Shown here: positions 1 through 8,929 of the stretch, one piece after another
Numbering within the stretch: position 1 is the first letter of the stretch
How the letters are laid out: each line of letters opens with the position of its first letter
IMG/VR virus record: IMGVR_UViG_3300035034_000989
Location: 1 to 64,000 of that record
Direction: 5' to 3' (one strand)
Length of the DNA: 64,000 nt
From: a virus
Position numbers and translations under genes: made by a program
Notes under the pieces: generated by a model
Database searches by the model: none
What the model saw: only the letters and a program-made list of their open reading frames with translations
Told to the model about the DNA's origin: nothing

Positions 1-1
1 A

Positions 2-1228
2 CAAGTAATTATAGGCACCAACGGAGAGATCAGTGATGTCATTATTGTCAACGGTGGAGCCGGTTACAGCATCAATGCAGGTGGCGATGGACGTGATGTA
101 GCAACACTCGACATCAACACAAATGGCCCAGGTTCAGGCGCTACTGCAACTGCAATAGTCTCAGGATTTATAGCCAGCGTGACAGTTGGCGAAACCGGCT
201 CAAACGGTGATGCGTATACTAGTCCAACTGCAACAATTGATGATCCGACTGGATCGGGCGCCACACTTAATGTTATCATGGATCCGGTCGCCGGACCTGG
301 AGTAATAGCATCGATAGATGTAATCAATAGCGGGTTGGGATATACCAATCCAACTGTGGTAATATCTGATCCAACTGGAACCACTGCTACTGCAACTGCC
401 GTATTAGACGGCACTGTAACCGAAATAGATATGATTACCGGCGGGGGTTTGTATATTAATCCGTTAGTTGAAATAGAAAGCGGTAACGAAACCAATGCCG
501 CTGTCGATCAATCTGACATAACGTTTGGTGTAATTACTTCGGCAACTGTTACCGTCGACAACTTTAAGTTACTCACAAATGATTTAATAATACTCGATAA
601 GTACCCGGACGCAACTGGATCAGCCTACATAGGCGGCACCGGAGCCACAATAACATCCAACGTAAGTGATGGTGTTATAACTGATGTTAGCTTTGCCTTA
701 CCTCAAGATTATGGTCTAGGATACATATCAAACCCAATCATTACTATTAACTCAACGTCTGGTACAAATGGTAGATTGTCGGCATCACCCGACAATAATA
801 ACATTGTCAGTGTAACTATCAACAACGGGGGGTCAGGATACCCTGTTGAGCCAAATGGGGCTACGTGGAGTACAGATACCACACAGCCATTTTACTTGTC
901 TATCAGTCAGCCTGACGGACTACGCTCAACCGGCATCTGGTACGATGTAGACGAAGCAGACGCGTTCAGCATTAGGTACAGCATCAAAAACAATACCGAT
1001 CTTCGAAAAGGAGATTTGAGCATGGCAGTGCTAGGAGCCGATTACATACTCAATGACGAATATGCCGAACTAACAAACGACTCTGATCCACTCAGATTAG
1101 TGTTTGTTCCATCGTTAGATACAATAAATAACATTGTCGAAATTAAATATAGTTCGAATACATTACCCAGTGAAGATGTTAATCCCACTTCATTGTCCAC
1201 AAACACATTAAGATGGAAGAATTTCTAA
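2..1228 (+). CDS. repeat-rich virion structural protein (5' end outside window)
   Basis: Reading frame is open from the first bases, so the start lies upstream; 408 residues are visible. The chain is Gly/Thr/Val/Ile-rich and repeats a module of the form GxGYxNPxVxI-DPTGTxATA, seen around GLGYTNPTVVISDPTG, GGGLYINPLVEI, GLGYISNPIITI and GGSGYPVEP. Such beta-rich modules are common in baseplate, neck and fibre proteins of T4-like marine phages. The last 120 residues are non-repetitive. No enzymatic motif was seen. Structural role is well supported by composition, but the exact virion part is not known. Confidence 0.75.
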   Translation, partial: QVIIGTNGEISDVIIVNGGAGYSINAGGDGRDVATLDINTNGPGSGATATAIVSGFIASVTVGETGSNGDAYTSPTATIDDPTGSGATLNVIMDPVAGPGVIASIDVINSGLGYTNPTVVISDPTGTTATATAVLDGTVTEIDMITGGGLYINPLVEIESGNETNAAVDQSDITFGVITSATVTVDNFKLLTNDLIILDKYPDATGSAYIGGTGATITSNVSDGVITDVSFALPQDYGLGYISNPIITINSTSGTNGRLSASPDNNNIVSVTINNGGSGYPVEPNGATWSTDTTQPFYLSISQPDGLRSTGIWYDVDEADAFSIRYSIKNNTDLRKGDLSMAVLGADYILNDEYAELTNDSDPLRLVFVPSLDTINNIVEIKYSSNTLPSEDVNPTSLSTNTLRWKNF

Positions 1229-1231
1229 AGC

Positions 1232-1672
1232 ATGATTCATTGGAACAATTTATCCGCAACAGAAAGATTGGATTTATGGCGCCACGAACGTGAAGACTTA
1301 AAAGAAAAGCAATACAATGACAGATTAGAAAGTCTGTCAGCGTTTTTCTCTCACGTGCCGTACGGCAGCAGATCGCTAGACTACTATACACCAAGCAGTT
1401 GGCTAACACCGTGGGAGATATTTCACCATGGTGAGTTCTGCCGTAATTCTATAAGCTTGCTAATGTTTCACACATTAAACATGGTAGATCCGGACATAAA
1501 TATAAAGCTTTGCTTAGTAGATGACAAGGAAGACATTTACCTAGTGTTAGTAGTAGACGATACATTCGTACTTGGGCTAGTTCCAGGACAAGTAGAAAAA
1601 ATCACAAAAATAAAAAAATCAGTTCAATTCAAGCAAACGTTTGAAAAAGACCAGATTACCACATTCGCATAA
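1232..1672 (+). CDS. conserved-type hypothetical phage protein, 146 aa
   Basis: Follows the structural gene by 3 bp and is probably co-transcribed with it. The N-terminus is rich in charged and aromatic residues (WRHEREDLKEK), followed by a mixed alpha/beta part with a hydrophobic strand pair (DIYLVLVVDD, TFVLGLV). No signal peptide, membrane segment or known catalytic motif was recognised. Sits just upstream of nrdA. Function unknown. Confidence 0.8.
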   Translation: MIHWNNLSATERLDLWRHEREDLKEKQYNDRLESLSAFFSHVPYGSRSLDYYTPSSWLTPWEIFHHGEFCRNSISLLMFHTLNMVDPDINIKLCLVDDKEDIYLVLVVDDTFVLGLVPGQVEKITKIKKSVQFKQTFEKDQITTFA

Positions 1673-1687
1673 ACACAAGGAAAGTAC

Positions 1688-3952
1688 ATGAAATCAATTA
1701 TGGTGGCCAAACGTAGCGGCCGACGTGAACCATTCGACCCAGATAAAATACACACCGTTTTATTCTGGGCCGCAGAGGATGTTGCAAACGTATCAGTCTC
1801 GCAAATAGAAGCCAAGGCTTCATTACAATTACACGACAGCATCTCAACAGAAGATATCCATGAAATACTAATAGCTTCTGCTAATGAACTTATTTCTGAA
1901 GATTCACCTAACTACCAATGGGTAGCGGCACGTCTTAGACTTTTTCAATTGCGTAAACAAGCATTAGGACAGTTTACCCCTATTCCCGTCTTTGACTTGG
2001 TAAAGCGCAACGTAGAGCTTGGAAAATACACCAGCGAGTTACTCGATTGGTACAGCAAGGCCGACTGGGCCGAAATGGAAAAGATTGTAGATCACGAACG
2101 TGACTTTGATTATGCGTATGCCGGAATGGAACAGCTTGCAAGAAAGTATCTTGTGCAGAATCGTGTTTCGCGCAAAGTTTATGAAACACCGCAGTATCTA
2201 AATATTATTATTTCTGCTTGCTTCTTTCACCGTTACCCTGCAGAAACACGCATGAGCTACATACGTGAGTTTTATAATGCGTTAAGCAATCATGTAATAT
2301 CATTGCCAACACCAATCATGGCAGGCCTGCGAACTCCAGTCAAACAGTTTTCTAGTTGTGTACTAATTGAGTCAGGCGACACGCTCAAGTCGATCAATGC
2401 AACATCAAATGCAGTTGTTGAGTATATCAGTCGTAAAGCAGGCATTGGCTTAGAAGGCGGCCACATTCGCGCAGTTGATTCCGAAATACGCGGTGGCGAT
2501 GCAAGACACACTGGCGTAACTCCGTTTTATCGTTTGTTCCAGTCTGCGGTTAAGTCTTGTTCGCAAGGTGGTGTGCGTGGTGGAGCGGCAACATTGTATG
2601 CTCCGATTTGGCATCTCGAAGTTGAAAACATTATTACATTGCGCAGTAATGCACGAACAGAAGAGTCAGCAGTACGACACATGGACTACGGTATCCAATT
2701 TTGCGAATTGTTCTACGAGCGTCTAATACAAGATGGCAACATCACATTGTTTAGTCCGCACGAAGTAACAGACATGCACGAAGCGTTCTTTAGTGATCAA
2801 GAAAAGTTTCGCGAACTATACGAGAAGTACGAACGCAAATCGGGTATAATGAAAAAGACTGTTCCGGCAATTGAATTGTTTTCGTTATTTCACACACAGC
2901 GCAAAGAGACAGGTCGCATTTACAAAATCAATGTTGACAACACCAACAAGTACGGTTCGTTTGACGAGAGTGTTGCTCCGGTAAGAATGTCCAACTTGTG
3001 TACTGAAATAACATTGCCTACCAAGCCACTAGAATTTTCAGATGATCCAAATGGTGAAATTGCACTTTGTACACTTGCCGCTATAAACTTCGGTAAAATG
3101 AAAGAGCCTACTGACTTTGAAAGACCAGCAGAGCTATTAGTACGTGCGCTAAATGAGTTGCTTGATTATCAAGACTACCCCATGAAAGCCGCTTATAATG
3201 CAACCATGGGTCGTAGGCCACTTGGTGTTGGCATTTCTAACCTGGCTTATTGGATTGCCAAGAACGGATATAAGTATTCAGATGATACTTCGTTGGTACA
3301 CTTTGGTGAAATGATGGAAGGATTCCAGTACTACTTGATGAAAGCCAGTGTTGAAGTAGCAAAAGAAACTGGCCCGTGCCCGATGTTCAACGAAACCAAA
3401 TACAGCAAAGGAATCATGCCTGTTGATGCATATAAACATGCACTAGATGAAATACTGCCACACAAAGAAATAGTTGACTGGAACTGGTTACGGGCCCAAG
3501 TATTAGAGCACGGAATGGCAAACAGCACATTATCAGCGTTAATGCCGGTTGAAACATCTAGTCAGATAATCAATGCAACAAACGGCATAGAGCCTCCAAG
3601 AAGCCTAGTTTCGGTAAAAGGTTCTGCCGATGGTAGACTTAAACAGGTGGTGCCAAGCATCTCTCGTTTAAAGAATAAATATGAACTAGCATGGGACATG
3701 CCTAACACACGTGGATATTTAAAAGTCGCCGCAGTAGCACAGAAATATGTTGATCAAGCAATATCAACAAACACATGGTATAATCCAGAAAATTACGAAA
3801 ACAATGAAATCCCAATGCTCGAACTGATCCAAGATGATTTGTTAGCATTCAAATACGGTCTGAAGACACTTTATTATTGCAATACATATGACGGCGCCAG
3901 TGATGACTTCTCCGAAGACGATGATTGCGCAGGCGGTGGTTGTAAACTTTAA
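1688..3952 (+). CDS. nrdA: class Ia ribonucleoside-diphosphate reductase, alpha subunit
   Basis: Large subunit that reduces ribonucleotides to deoxyribonucleotides together with NrdB, supplying dNTPs for phage replication. 754 aa, about the length of E. coli NrdA. Residues 1-90 form an ATP-cone allosteric domain. Catalytic residues fall at almost the same numbers as in E. coli: C224 and C461 (redox pair), C438 (thiyl radical) with N436 and E440 in NLCTEI, and Y729-Y730 for radical transfer. The C-terminal tail CAGGGCKL has the shuttle cysteines C747 and C752. All key residues are present, so it should be active. nrdB follows 92 bp downstream. ATG start is preceded by AAGGAAAG. Confidence 0.98.
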   Translation: MKSIMVAKRSGRREPFDPDKIHTVLFWAAEDVANVSVSQIEAKASLQLHDSISTEDIHEILIASANELISEDSPNYQWVAARLRLFQLRKQALGQFTPIPVFDLVKRNVELGKYTSELLDWYSKADWAEMEKIVDHERDFDYAYAGMEQLARKYLVQNRVSRKVYETPQYLNIIISACFFHRYPAETRMSYIREFYNALSNHVISLPTPIMAGLRTPVKQFSSCVLIESGDTLKSINATSNAVVEYISRKAGIGLEGGHIRAVDSEIRGGDARHTGVTPFYRLFQSAVKSCSQGGVRGGAATLYAPIWHLEVENIITLRSNARTEESAVRHMDYGIQFCELFYERLIQDGNITLFSPHEVTDMHEAFFSDQEKFRELYEKYERKSGIMKKTVPAIELFSLFHTQRKETGRIYKINVDNTNKYGSFDESVAPVRMSNLCTEITLPTKPLEFSDDPNGEIALCTLAAINFGKMKEPTDFERPAELLVRALNELLDYQDYPMKAAYNATMGRRPLGVGISNLAYWIAKNGYKYSDDTSLVHFGEMMEGFQYYLMKASVEVAKETGPCPMFNETKYSKGIMPVDAYKHALDEILPHKEIVDWNWLRAQVLEHGMANSTLSALMPVETSSQIINATNGIEPPRSLVSVKGSADGRLKQVVPSISRLKNKYELAWDMPNTRGYLKVAAVAQKYVDQAISTNTWYNPENYENNEIPMLELIQDDLLAFKYGLKTLYYCNTYDGASDDFSEDDDCAGGGCKL

Positions 3953-4044
3953 TACCCGCCTCAAAAACACTAAATATAAGTAATAGCCAGTGTGTGATCG
4001 CATGCTGGAAAATCATATTAATTTAAAACAAACATGGAGAGTAA
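3953..4044 (+). promoter_or_regulatory. nrdA-nrdB intergenic region with weak late-like motif
   Basis: Holds ACTAAATA at 3969-3976, a one-base variant of the GATAAATA motif seen elsewhere in the window, about 68 bp before nrdB. nrdB has its own GGAGAG ribosome site directly before its ATG. No convincing terminator was seen. Tentative. Confidence 0.3.
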
Positions 4045-5181
4045 ATGAAGTTCCAGACTTTCAACACCGCAAAAAATGATGCCACCAAAGAGCAAATGTT
4101 CTTTGGTAACTCTGTTAACTCGGCACGTTACGACAAGCAGAAGTACTCATTCTTTGAAAAGCAAATACGCAAACAAAACAGTTTCTTTTGGAACCCCGAA
4201 GAAATTGCAATGAACCAAGATGCCGCAAACTACCATAAAGATCTTGGCCCCGCCGCCAAACACATATTTACATCAAACTTGCAATATCAGATATTGCTTG
4301 ATTCTGTGCAAGGCCGCGCACCAAACATTGCATTGTTACCAGTTGTTTCAATACCCGAATTAGAAACGCTAATTGAAACTTGGTCTTACTTTGAAACAAT
4401 ACACTCGCGTTCGTACTCACACATCATTCGCGGCATATACAATAGCCCAGCCGAAGTGTTCGATACCATGCTTGATGTTCAGCCAATACTTGATCGTGCC
4501 CAGGCAGTTACCAAGTACTACGATGACTTTATTGAATACTCGTCTTACTACAACCTATTCGGCTTTGGCGATACTGTAATAAACGGAAGCACTGTTCACA
4601 TCAGCGAATATGAGTTACACAAGAAATTGTATCTGTTAATGGCAGCAATCAACATACTTGAAGGTGTACGCTTTTATGTTTCGTTTGCTTGTACATGGAA
4701 CTTTGCCGAGTCAATGAAAGTCATGGAGAAGTCTGCAAAGATTCTTAAACTGATTTGTCGTGATGAAAACGTCCACTTGGCAATTACCACGTTCATAATG
4801 AAAAAGTTTGCCGATGGTAGCGAAGGTTCTATGTTGCGTGATATTGCTCAGCAGTGCGAAAGCGAAGTGTATCAGATGTATGCAGACGCAGTACAGCAAG
4901 AAAAAGATTGGGCACAGTACTTGTTCAGCGAAGGATCTGTTATAGGCTTAAATGCCCAGATTTTAGGCGATTATGTAGAGTATATTGCTAACAAGCGCAT
5001 GCGCACTATCGGACTGAAAGGACCGTACACGCAAACAAGTAATCCATTGCCATGGACTGATTCATGGATTGGATCCAAGGACACACAAGTGGCCCCTCAA
5101 GAAGAGGAAATAACGAGCTATACGATGGGCGGCATCAACAACAACATTGATAAGTCTGCGTTCTCAGCGTTCACACTCTAA
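4045..5181 (+). CDS. nrdB: class Ia ribonucleoside-diphosphate reductase, beta subunit
   Basis: Small subunit that holds the diiron-tyrosyl radical cofactor and passes the radical to NrdA. 378 aa. Diiron ligands are visible as D86, E117, H120, E206, E241 and H244, with the radical tyrosine Y124 in the typical ETIHSRSYSHII segment. The C-terminus (SAFSAFTL) resembles the tail that docks on the large subunit. All metal ligands are intact. Start is supported by GGAGAG 4 nt upstream of ATG. Forms a pair with nrdA. Confidence 0.98.
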   Translation: MKFQTFNTAKNDATKEQMFFGNSVNSARYDKQKYSFFEKQIRKQNSFFWNPEEIAMNQDAANYHKDLGPAAKHIFTSNLQYQILLDSVQGRAPNIALLPVVSIPELETLIETWSYFETIHSRSYSHIIRGIYNSPAEVFDTMLDVQPILDRAQAVTKYYDDFIEYSSYYNLFGFGDTVINGSTVHISEYELHKKLYLLMAAINILEGVRFYVSFACTWNFAESMKVMEKSAKILKLICRDENVHLAITTFIMKKFADGSEGSMLRDIAQQCESEVYQMYADAVQQEKDWAQYLFSEGSVIGLNAQILGDYVEYIANKRMRTIGLKGPYTQTSNPLPWTDSWIGSKDTQVAPQEEEITSYTMGGINNNIDKSAFSAFTL

Positions 5182-5191
5182 CAGTAACACA

Positions 5192-5920
5192 ATGGAAGAG
5201 TTTATCATCGCCGGCTATCCCGCTTGCTATTTTGCAAGCGGTCATTCCAAGCTTTTAATTTCAGTTGGAGACAGTTGGCCAGCGGGCCACGGAGCAGTTC
5301 CAGCGGTATATGGCCCATCGGCCCACTACGAAAATCACATGGTCACTCACAGCTATCCGTATTTCCTGCATAAGATGCAAGGCGACCATGACCTATTATC
5401 AATTGCTTATCCCGGTGCAGGAATACACGGCCAGTATGAAGCATTAAAGAAGTATCTGCATATAGCTAATCGATACGATACTGTGATGGTCATACTTGGC
5501 ATGGACGCAGGAATAAGACATCATTATCGGTATGACTCACATGATTACGTATGTTCGTTAGTGCCAGGTAAATGTATAGGAAAAGAATACTTCGACAATA
5601 TCGATTTTGATTTTCTGTATGATCAATTCTGCTCTAGAATATTCGACTTCCAGTGCCTGTGTAAAGTATACAATTTTGAATTCTGGTTTGTTAACAACTG
5701 GATGGGAGATTTAAATCAATATTTGGATATCTCGGTGTTTAAGGACTTAGTAAGGTTAGACAACTATATTGACTTTGATCAGCATAGAAATGCACGCACC
5801 ATGCTCACCACCAACTACGGCAATAATATAATTCAGTCTTGCAAGCATCCTACTGCCGAAGGTCATAAGTACATTGCAAACTGGATATATAGAGTTCAGT
5901 CCGCAAAAAACATCACGTAA
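5192..5920 (+). CDS. SGNH/GDSL-hydrolase-like protein (paralogue 1)
   Basis: 242 aa from the ATG after nrdB; a longer frame begins inside nrdB at 5147 but is less likely. Block I of SGNH hydrolases is seen as SVGDSWPAGHG with the candidate nucleophile S28. Block V appears as SCKHPTAEGHKYIA, with the catalytic His. The Asp normally three residues before that His is replaced by Ser. Related to the protein at 9793-10974, which shares GDSW and SC(K/R)HP. Members of this fold are esterases or deacetylases. Substrate unknown; with the Asp missing, it may use a Ser-His dyad or not be catalytic. Confidence 0.75.
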   Translation: MEEFIIAGYPACYFASGHSKLLISVGDSWPAGHGAVPAVYGPSAHYENHMVTHSYPYFLHKMQGDHDLLSIAYPGAGIHGQYEALKKYLHIANRYDTVMVILGMDAGIRHHYRYDSHDYVCSLVPGKCIGKEYFDNIDFDFLYDQFCSRIFDFQCLCKVYNFEFWFVNNWMGDLNQYLDISVFKDLVRLDNYIDFDQHRNARTMLTTNYGNNIIQSCKHPTAEGHKYIANWIYRVQSAKNIT

Positions 5921-5945
5921 TCACAAACAAACAGGACACATAAAA

Positions 5946-6257
5946 ATGTTAAAAACAAATACATTCAAGGCAAATCAAGTAGTATGTTTCAAATTGGTGT
6001 CAGGCGAAGAAGTAATTGCTAAAACCAAAGCAGAAGATGCCACCACCGTTACATTGACCTCAGCACGTACTTTAGTTGCTATGCAACAGGGCGCAGGCCT
6101 AGCGGCAATTGCTAGCATGGGAACACCCGAAGTAGAAATCGTGTTACAGAAAAGTTCTGTGATGTTTACGTATTCGCCACAGAAAGCAATTGAAGAAAAG
6201 TACGTGCAGGAAGTTTCGCCTATTGCAACAGCCACCCCAGGCAATATTATTTCATAA
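5946..6257 (+). CDS. small beta-rich phage protein, possibly Sm-like
   Basis: 103 aa. The ATG at 5946 is chosen because the sequence from MLKTNTFKANQVV reads as a compact domain; the longer frame overlaps the upstream gene. Alternating hydrophobic strands (VVCFKLVSGEEVIAKT, VTLTSARTLVAM, VEIVLQKSSVMFTYSP) suggest a small beta-barrel of Sm/LSm type, which is an inference from pattern only. Proteins with this look occur in T4-like marine phages. Function not known. Confidence 0.75.
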   Translation: MLKTNTFKANQVVCFKLVSGEEVIAKTKAEDATTVTLTSARTLVAMQQGAGLAAIASMGTPEVEIVLQKSSVMFTYSPQKAIEEKYVQEVSPIATATPGNIIS

Positions 6258-6262
6258 AACTA

Positions 6263-6291
6263 TTGTAAACACAGGACCACACATGTATAAT
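6263..6291 (+). promoter_or_regulatory. sigma70-type promoter
   Basis: TTGTAA (6263-6268) and TATAAT (6286-6291) are separated by 17 bp. Lies in the gap before the small gene at 6325. Confidence 0.6.
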
Positions 6292-6324
6292 AAGCATACA
6301 AGACACAATAATCAAGGAAATGAC

Positions 6325-6534
6325 ATGATAAAAAAAACCAACCGTAGCCCATATGAAATCCGCGCAGACTTACTATTACTAGCAAAAGAAATTTTAGTTG
6401 AGCAAGCACATGCAAAAGCCGACAGAAGCCCCGAGGGTGCTATGACCACTGGATGGAAAGCACCAACAACAGCAGAAATTGTTGCTGAGGCAAAACTACT
6501 CAACCAATTTGTTTCATTAGACGACAAAACATAA
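6325..6534 (+). CDS. small conserved-type phage protein, 69 aa
   Basis: Start ATG at 6325 is preceded by AAGGAAA at a good distance; the longer open frame reaches back into the upstream gene and is rejected. Sequence has a helical SPYEIRADLLLLAKEIL segment and a second amphipathic helix near the end. The N-terminal phrase N-x-x-P-Y-E-I-R followed by a leucine-rich helix is recurrent in T4-like marine phages. No enzymatic motif. Transcribed from the promoter at 6263-6291. Confidence 0.75.
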   Translation: MIKKTNRSPYEIRADLLLLAKEILVEQAHAKADRSPEGAMTTGWKAPTTAEIVAEAKLLNQFVSLDDKT

Positions 6535-6545
6535 GGTACAATGTC

Positions 6546-7289
6546 ATGGATATCAATCAAGTATTAGACGTTGACAGCTTTGACGGTATACTTACCATAA
6601 GTGATATCCATGGCGAGTATGACACTGCTAAACGAGCTGTCGACTTGGCAATGAGTAAAAATTTACTGATCGTATTTTTAGGTGATTTGTTCGACGGTGG
6701 CAACCAGCCACTTGAAACTTTAACCCTTGTCAAGAAAGTAATTGATCAAAAGCAAGGAATTATGATCATTGGTAATCACGACGACAAGTTCTATCGGCAT
6801 GCACTTGGTAACCCTGTTAAGCTCGGTCAGTCACAGACACAAACTGTACTTGACATTCCTGACATGACCATGTTCCAAGAGACATTGAAATATGTGTACA
6901 CGCACACAAGCACAAGCTTGTATGCTTATTACAATCAGTACATGTTTGCACATGCTGGGATTAGTCCTTCGTTATGGAATCTTCCTACCGTTGCAACCGG
7001 CAAGCAAAAGAGTATGTGCTTGTATGGCGAAGTAGACGGAACACGCGACGAACATGGATTCCCAATGCGGTACTACACATGGTGCGACGAAGTTCCTGCA
7101 GGATATCATGTATTTGTCGGCCACGATAGATCAGCCAAGGGAAAGCCACTTGACCAGATTGGGCAATATGCTAATTCGTCTGGTGGCACAACTTACTTCA
7201 CGGATTGCTCGTGTGGCAAGGAGCCTAACAATCCAGTTGGTGTTGCAATCATCACAGGCAATGGTGTTGAATTAATGCGAGTGTACTAA
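6546..7289 (+). CDS. PPP-family metallophosphatase
   Basis: 247 aa calcineurin-like phosphoesterase. Metal-binding motifs occur in order: SDIHGEY (D-x-H-G, about residue 18), GDLFDGG (G-D-x-x-D-x-G) and GNHDDK (G-N-H-D/E). A late GHDR motif follows near residue 197. This set is typical of phage lambda-type protein phosphatases and diadenosine tetraphosphatases; substrate cannot be told from sequence. Its stop overlaps the ATG of the SLOG gene, so the two are translationally coupled. Confidence 0.85.
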   Translation: MDINQVLDVDSFDGILTISDIHGEYDTAKRAVDLAMSKNLLIVFLGDLFDGGNQPLETLTLVKKVIDQKQGIMIIGNHDDKFYRHALGNPVKLGQSQTQTVLDIPDMTMFQETLKYVYTHTSTSLYAYYNQYMFAHAGISPSLWNLPTVATGKQKSMCLYGEVDGTRDEHGFPMRYYTWCDEVPAGYHVFVGHDRSAKGKPLDQIGQYANSSGGTTYFTDCSCGKEPNNPVGVAIITGNGVELMRVY

Positions 7290-7684
7290 TGAAGCTTGCG
7301 GTAGTTGGTTCACGTTCTTTTACAGACAAAGCAACGGTATTCTTCTTTCTTGATGCATACCGCGAGACCTTCGGGGATAAGTTAGTTATTGTCTCTGGAG
7401 GTTGTCCTAATGGCCCAGATAACCATGCAGAAATGTACGGCTGGAAACATGACATACCTCTCCAAATATATCTACCCGACTGGGACAAATACGGCAAAGG
7501 TGCCGGCTTCATTCGAAATTCAGAGATTGTCGAAAACTGCGATGAAGTGATTGCATTCTGGGATGGAAAATCAAATGGCACACGAGACACCATTCGTAAA
7601 GCCGAAAAGAAAAACAAAGAAGTAATTATTGTTGACAAAGAGTTGACATTGCCTACAAAAACCATTAAGCTGTTAAGCAACTAA
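7289..7684 (+). CDS. SLOG-family (DUF2493, YspA-like) nucleotide-binding protein
   Basis: 131 aa Rossmann-like protein. Visible hallmarks are VVGSRSF at the N-terminus, VSGGCPNGPDNHA (the SGG-GxD loop), IRNSEIVENCDEVIAFW and the SNGT-DTI segment. SLOG proteins bind nucleotides or nucleotide derivatives, including NAD/ADP-ribose-related ligands in some defence systems. Here it directly overlaps a phosphoesterase. Biological role is unknown; a link to nucleotide signals is inference. Confidence 0.8.
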   Translation: MKLAVVGSRSFTDKATVFFFLDAYRETFGDKLVIVSGGCPNGPDNHAEMYGWKHDIPLQIYLPDWDKYGKGAGFIRNSEIVENCDEVIAFWDGKSNGTRDTIRKAEKKNKEVIIVDKELTLPTKTIKLLSN

Positions 7685-7783
7685 ACAACAAAGGTAGTTC
7701 AGCATGCGCGGCGCTTATCAATCACATCACATTACACTTACCTAACCGGTTCCAAACACTCAGACCGAATTACCTTATCAATC

Positions 7784-8290
7784 ATGGTTGGAGTCTTACT
7801 TACTTTTTCCATGGGATATGCAGTTTACGATACATACACTAACAATCCGTCCCCGCTTTGGGAATCAGTTAACCATGTGCATTTGAGTACATCAACCTTT
7901 CTTATATTACTTGTATACATACCAGTTGCATTCTACATTATACAGATACTTCGCATGTCATACTATTATTGCAAAGGATACGAACAATGGCTCGGCTCCC
8001 AAGCAGAACTCGACACATTCGAAGTACACCCGGCAATGGACCTCCTCCGGGCAACTATGATACTTTGCACAACATCATTTGGGCTTGGTATGATAACATG
8101 GATCATGCAGAACACATCATCAAGAACTCGTGCGCTAGAACTTGGAATTTATGTAACAGGCTCGGTGATCCTATTGGCAGTGATCGCCCCAATAACAATT
8201 GTTGCCATGCAAAAAATACGTGTGAACAACTTGAGAAAAATTGAAACATATCGCCAACTCGGCGGTGATGAATGCGACACCAGAGGATAA
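7784..8290 (+). CDS. four-helix membrane protein (168 aa)
   Basis: Hydrophobic segments near residues 1-18, 36-58, 85-105 and 117-142 indicate an integral inner-membrane protein. No Shine-Dalgarno sequence was found before the ATG, so the true start is uncertain. It overlaps or abuts a second membrane protein at 8295, with similar size and layout (both have a central charged loop and end in a basic RKI/RRLNIERV tail). The pair may have arisen by duplication. Function unknown; holin-like or host-envelope roles are possible but unsupported. Confidence 0.7.
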   Translation: MVGVLLTFSMGYAVYDTYTNNPSPLWESVNHVHLSTSTFLILLVYIPVAFYIIQILRMSYYYCKGYEQWLGSQAELDTFEVHPAMDLLRATMILCTTSFGLGMITWIMQNTSSRTRALELGIYVTGSVILLAVIAPITIVAMQKIRVNNLRKIETYRQLGGDECDTRG

Positions 8291-8294
8291 CACA

Positions 8295-8888
8295 ATGTCA
8301 GCTAACGTATTTTTAGAAATTCCGTCTCCTGAGGCGTTAAAAACACGCATGCGGTTTGCCATGGTACCCGGTATATTAGTTCCTATTTTACTACACGTTG
8401 GTTTCGTATACATGTATTCCTTAAACACGGACTTTGAAAAACAAGGATTTTTTGTAGGTGAAGCATTTCTTTCCGGCACATTTGGTACGGCATGTCTTGC
8501 GTTTGCAATATTAGTCCTGATTAGGTTCATATACTTCGTACGAGGTTACGACGTACCAAGTCACTATACTCTCGATGACATGGGAGTCGAAACCAAACAC
8601 CCCAGGGCCGAATTCATGATACAAGAAAACAATTGGACGGCGGTGTTTTTTTATTCTTGTGCCGTGGGGTTAATATCTCTTGTGGTATATCTGTTGCAAT
8701 GGATTTTTGGTTCACTGTGGTCCTGGTCACCAATTGCAATATTATTGCCTGTGTGCATGGCAGTACCTGTTGTAATTGCGTTACTGATGCGCAAGCGTAA
8801 TCGTAGACTAAATATCGAACGAGTTAAGATCATGGCAGAGCTTACAGGGCCAGCCAGAGCGAATCGTGACTACCACGGTTCTTATTAG
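8295..8888 (+). CDS. four-helix membrane protein (197 aa)
   Basis: The ATG at 8295 is preceded by AGAGG, better than the upstream ATGs at 8241 and 8268 that lie inside the preceding gene. Four hydrophobic segments (residues about 25-46, 58-84, 110-133, 138-160) are followed by a basic tail RKRNRRLNIER, which should face the cytoplasm. Pairs with the membrane protein just upstream. No recognised family. Confidence 0.75.
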   Translation: MSANVFLEIPSPEALKTRMRFAMVPGILVPILLHVGFVYMYSLNTDFEKQGFFVGEAFLSGTFGTACLAFAILVLIRFIYFVRGYDVPSHYTLDDMGVETKHPRAEFMIQENNWTAVFFYSCAVGLISLVVYLLQWIFGSLWSWSPIAILLPVCMAVPVVIALLMRKRNRRLNIERVKIMAELTGPARANRDYHGSY

Positions 8889-8929
8889 CCATAACTACAA
8901 TACAAATTAAATAAACGTCAAGGACGACA

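Noticed and set aside
64-495. 143-codon minus-strand frame
   Set aside because: Antisense shadow of the repeat-rich structural gene; composition follows the repeats and there is no ribosome site.
7685-7783. tRNA or small RNA in the gap before the membrane proteins
   Set aside because: No cloverleaf, no TTCRA arm and no strong hairpin could be drawn.
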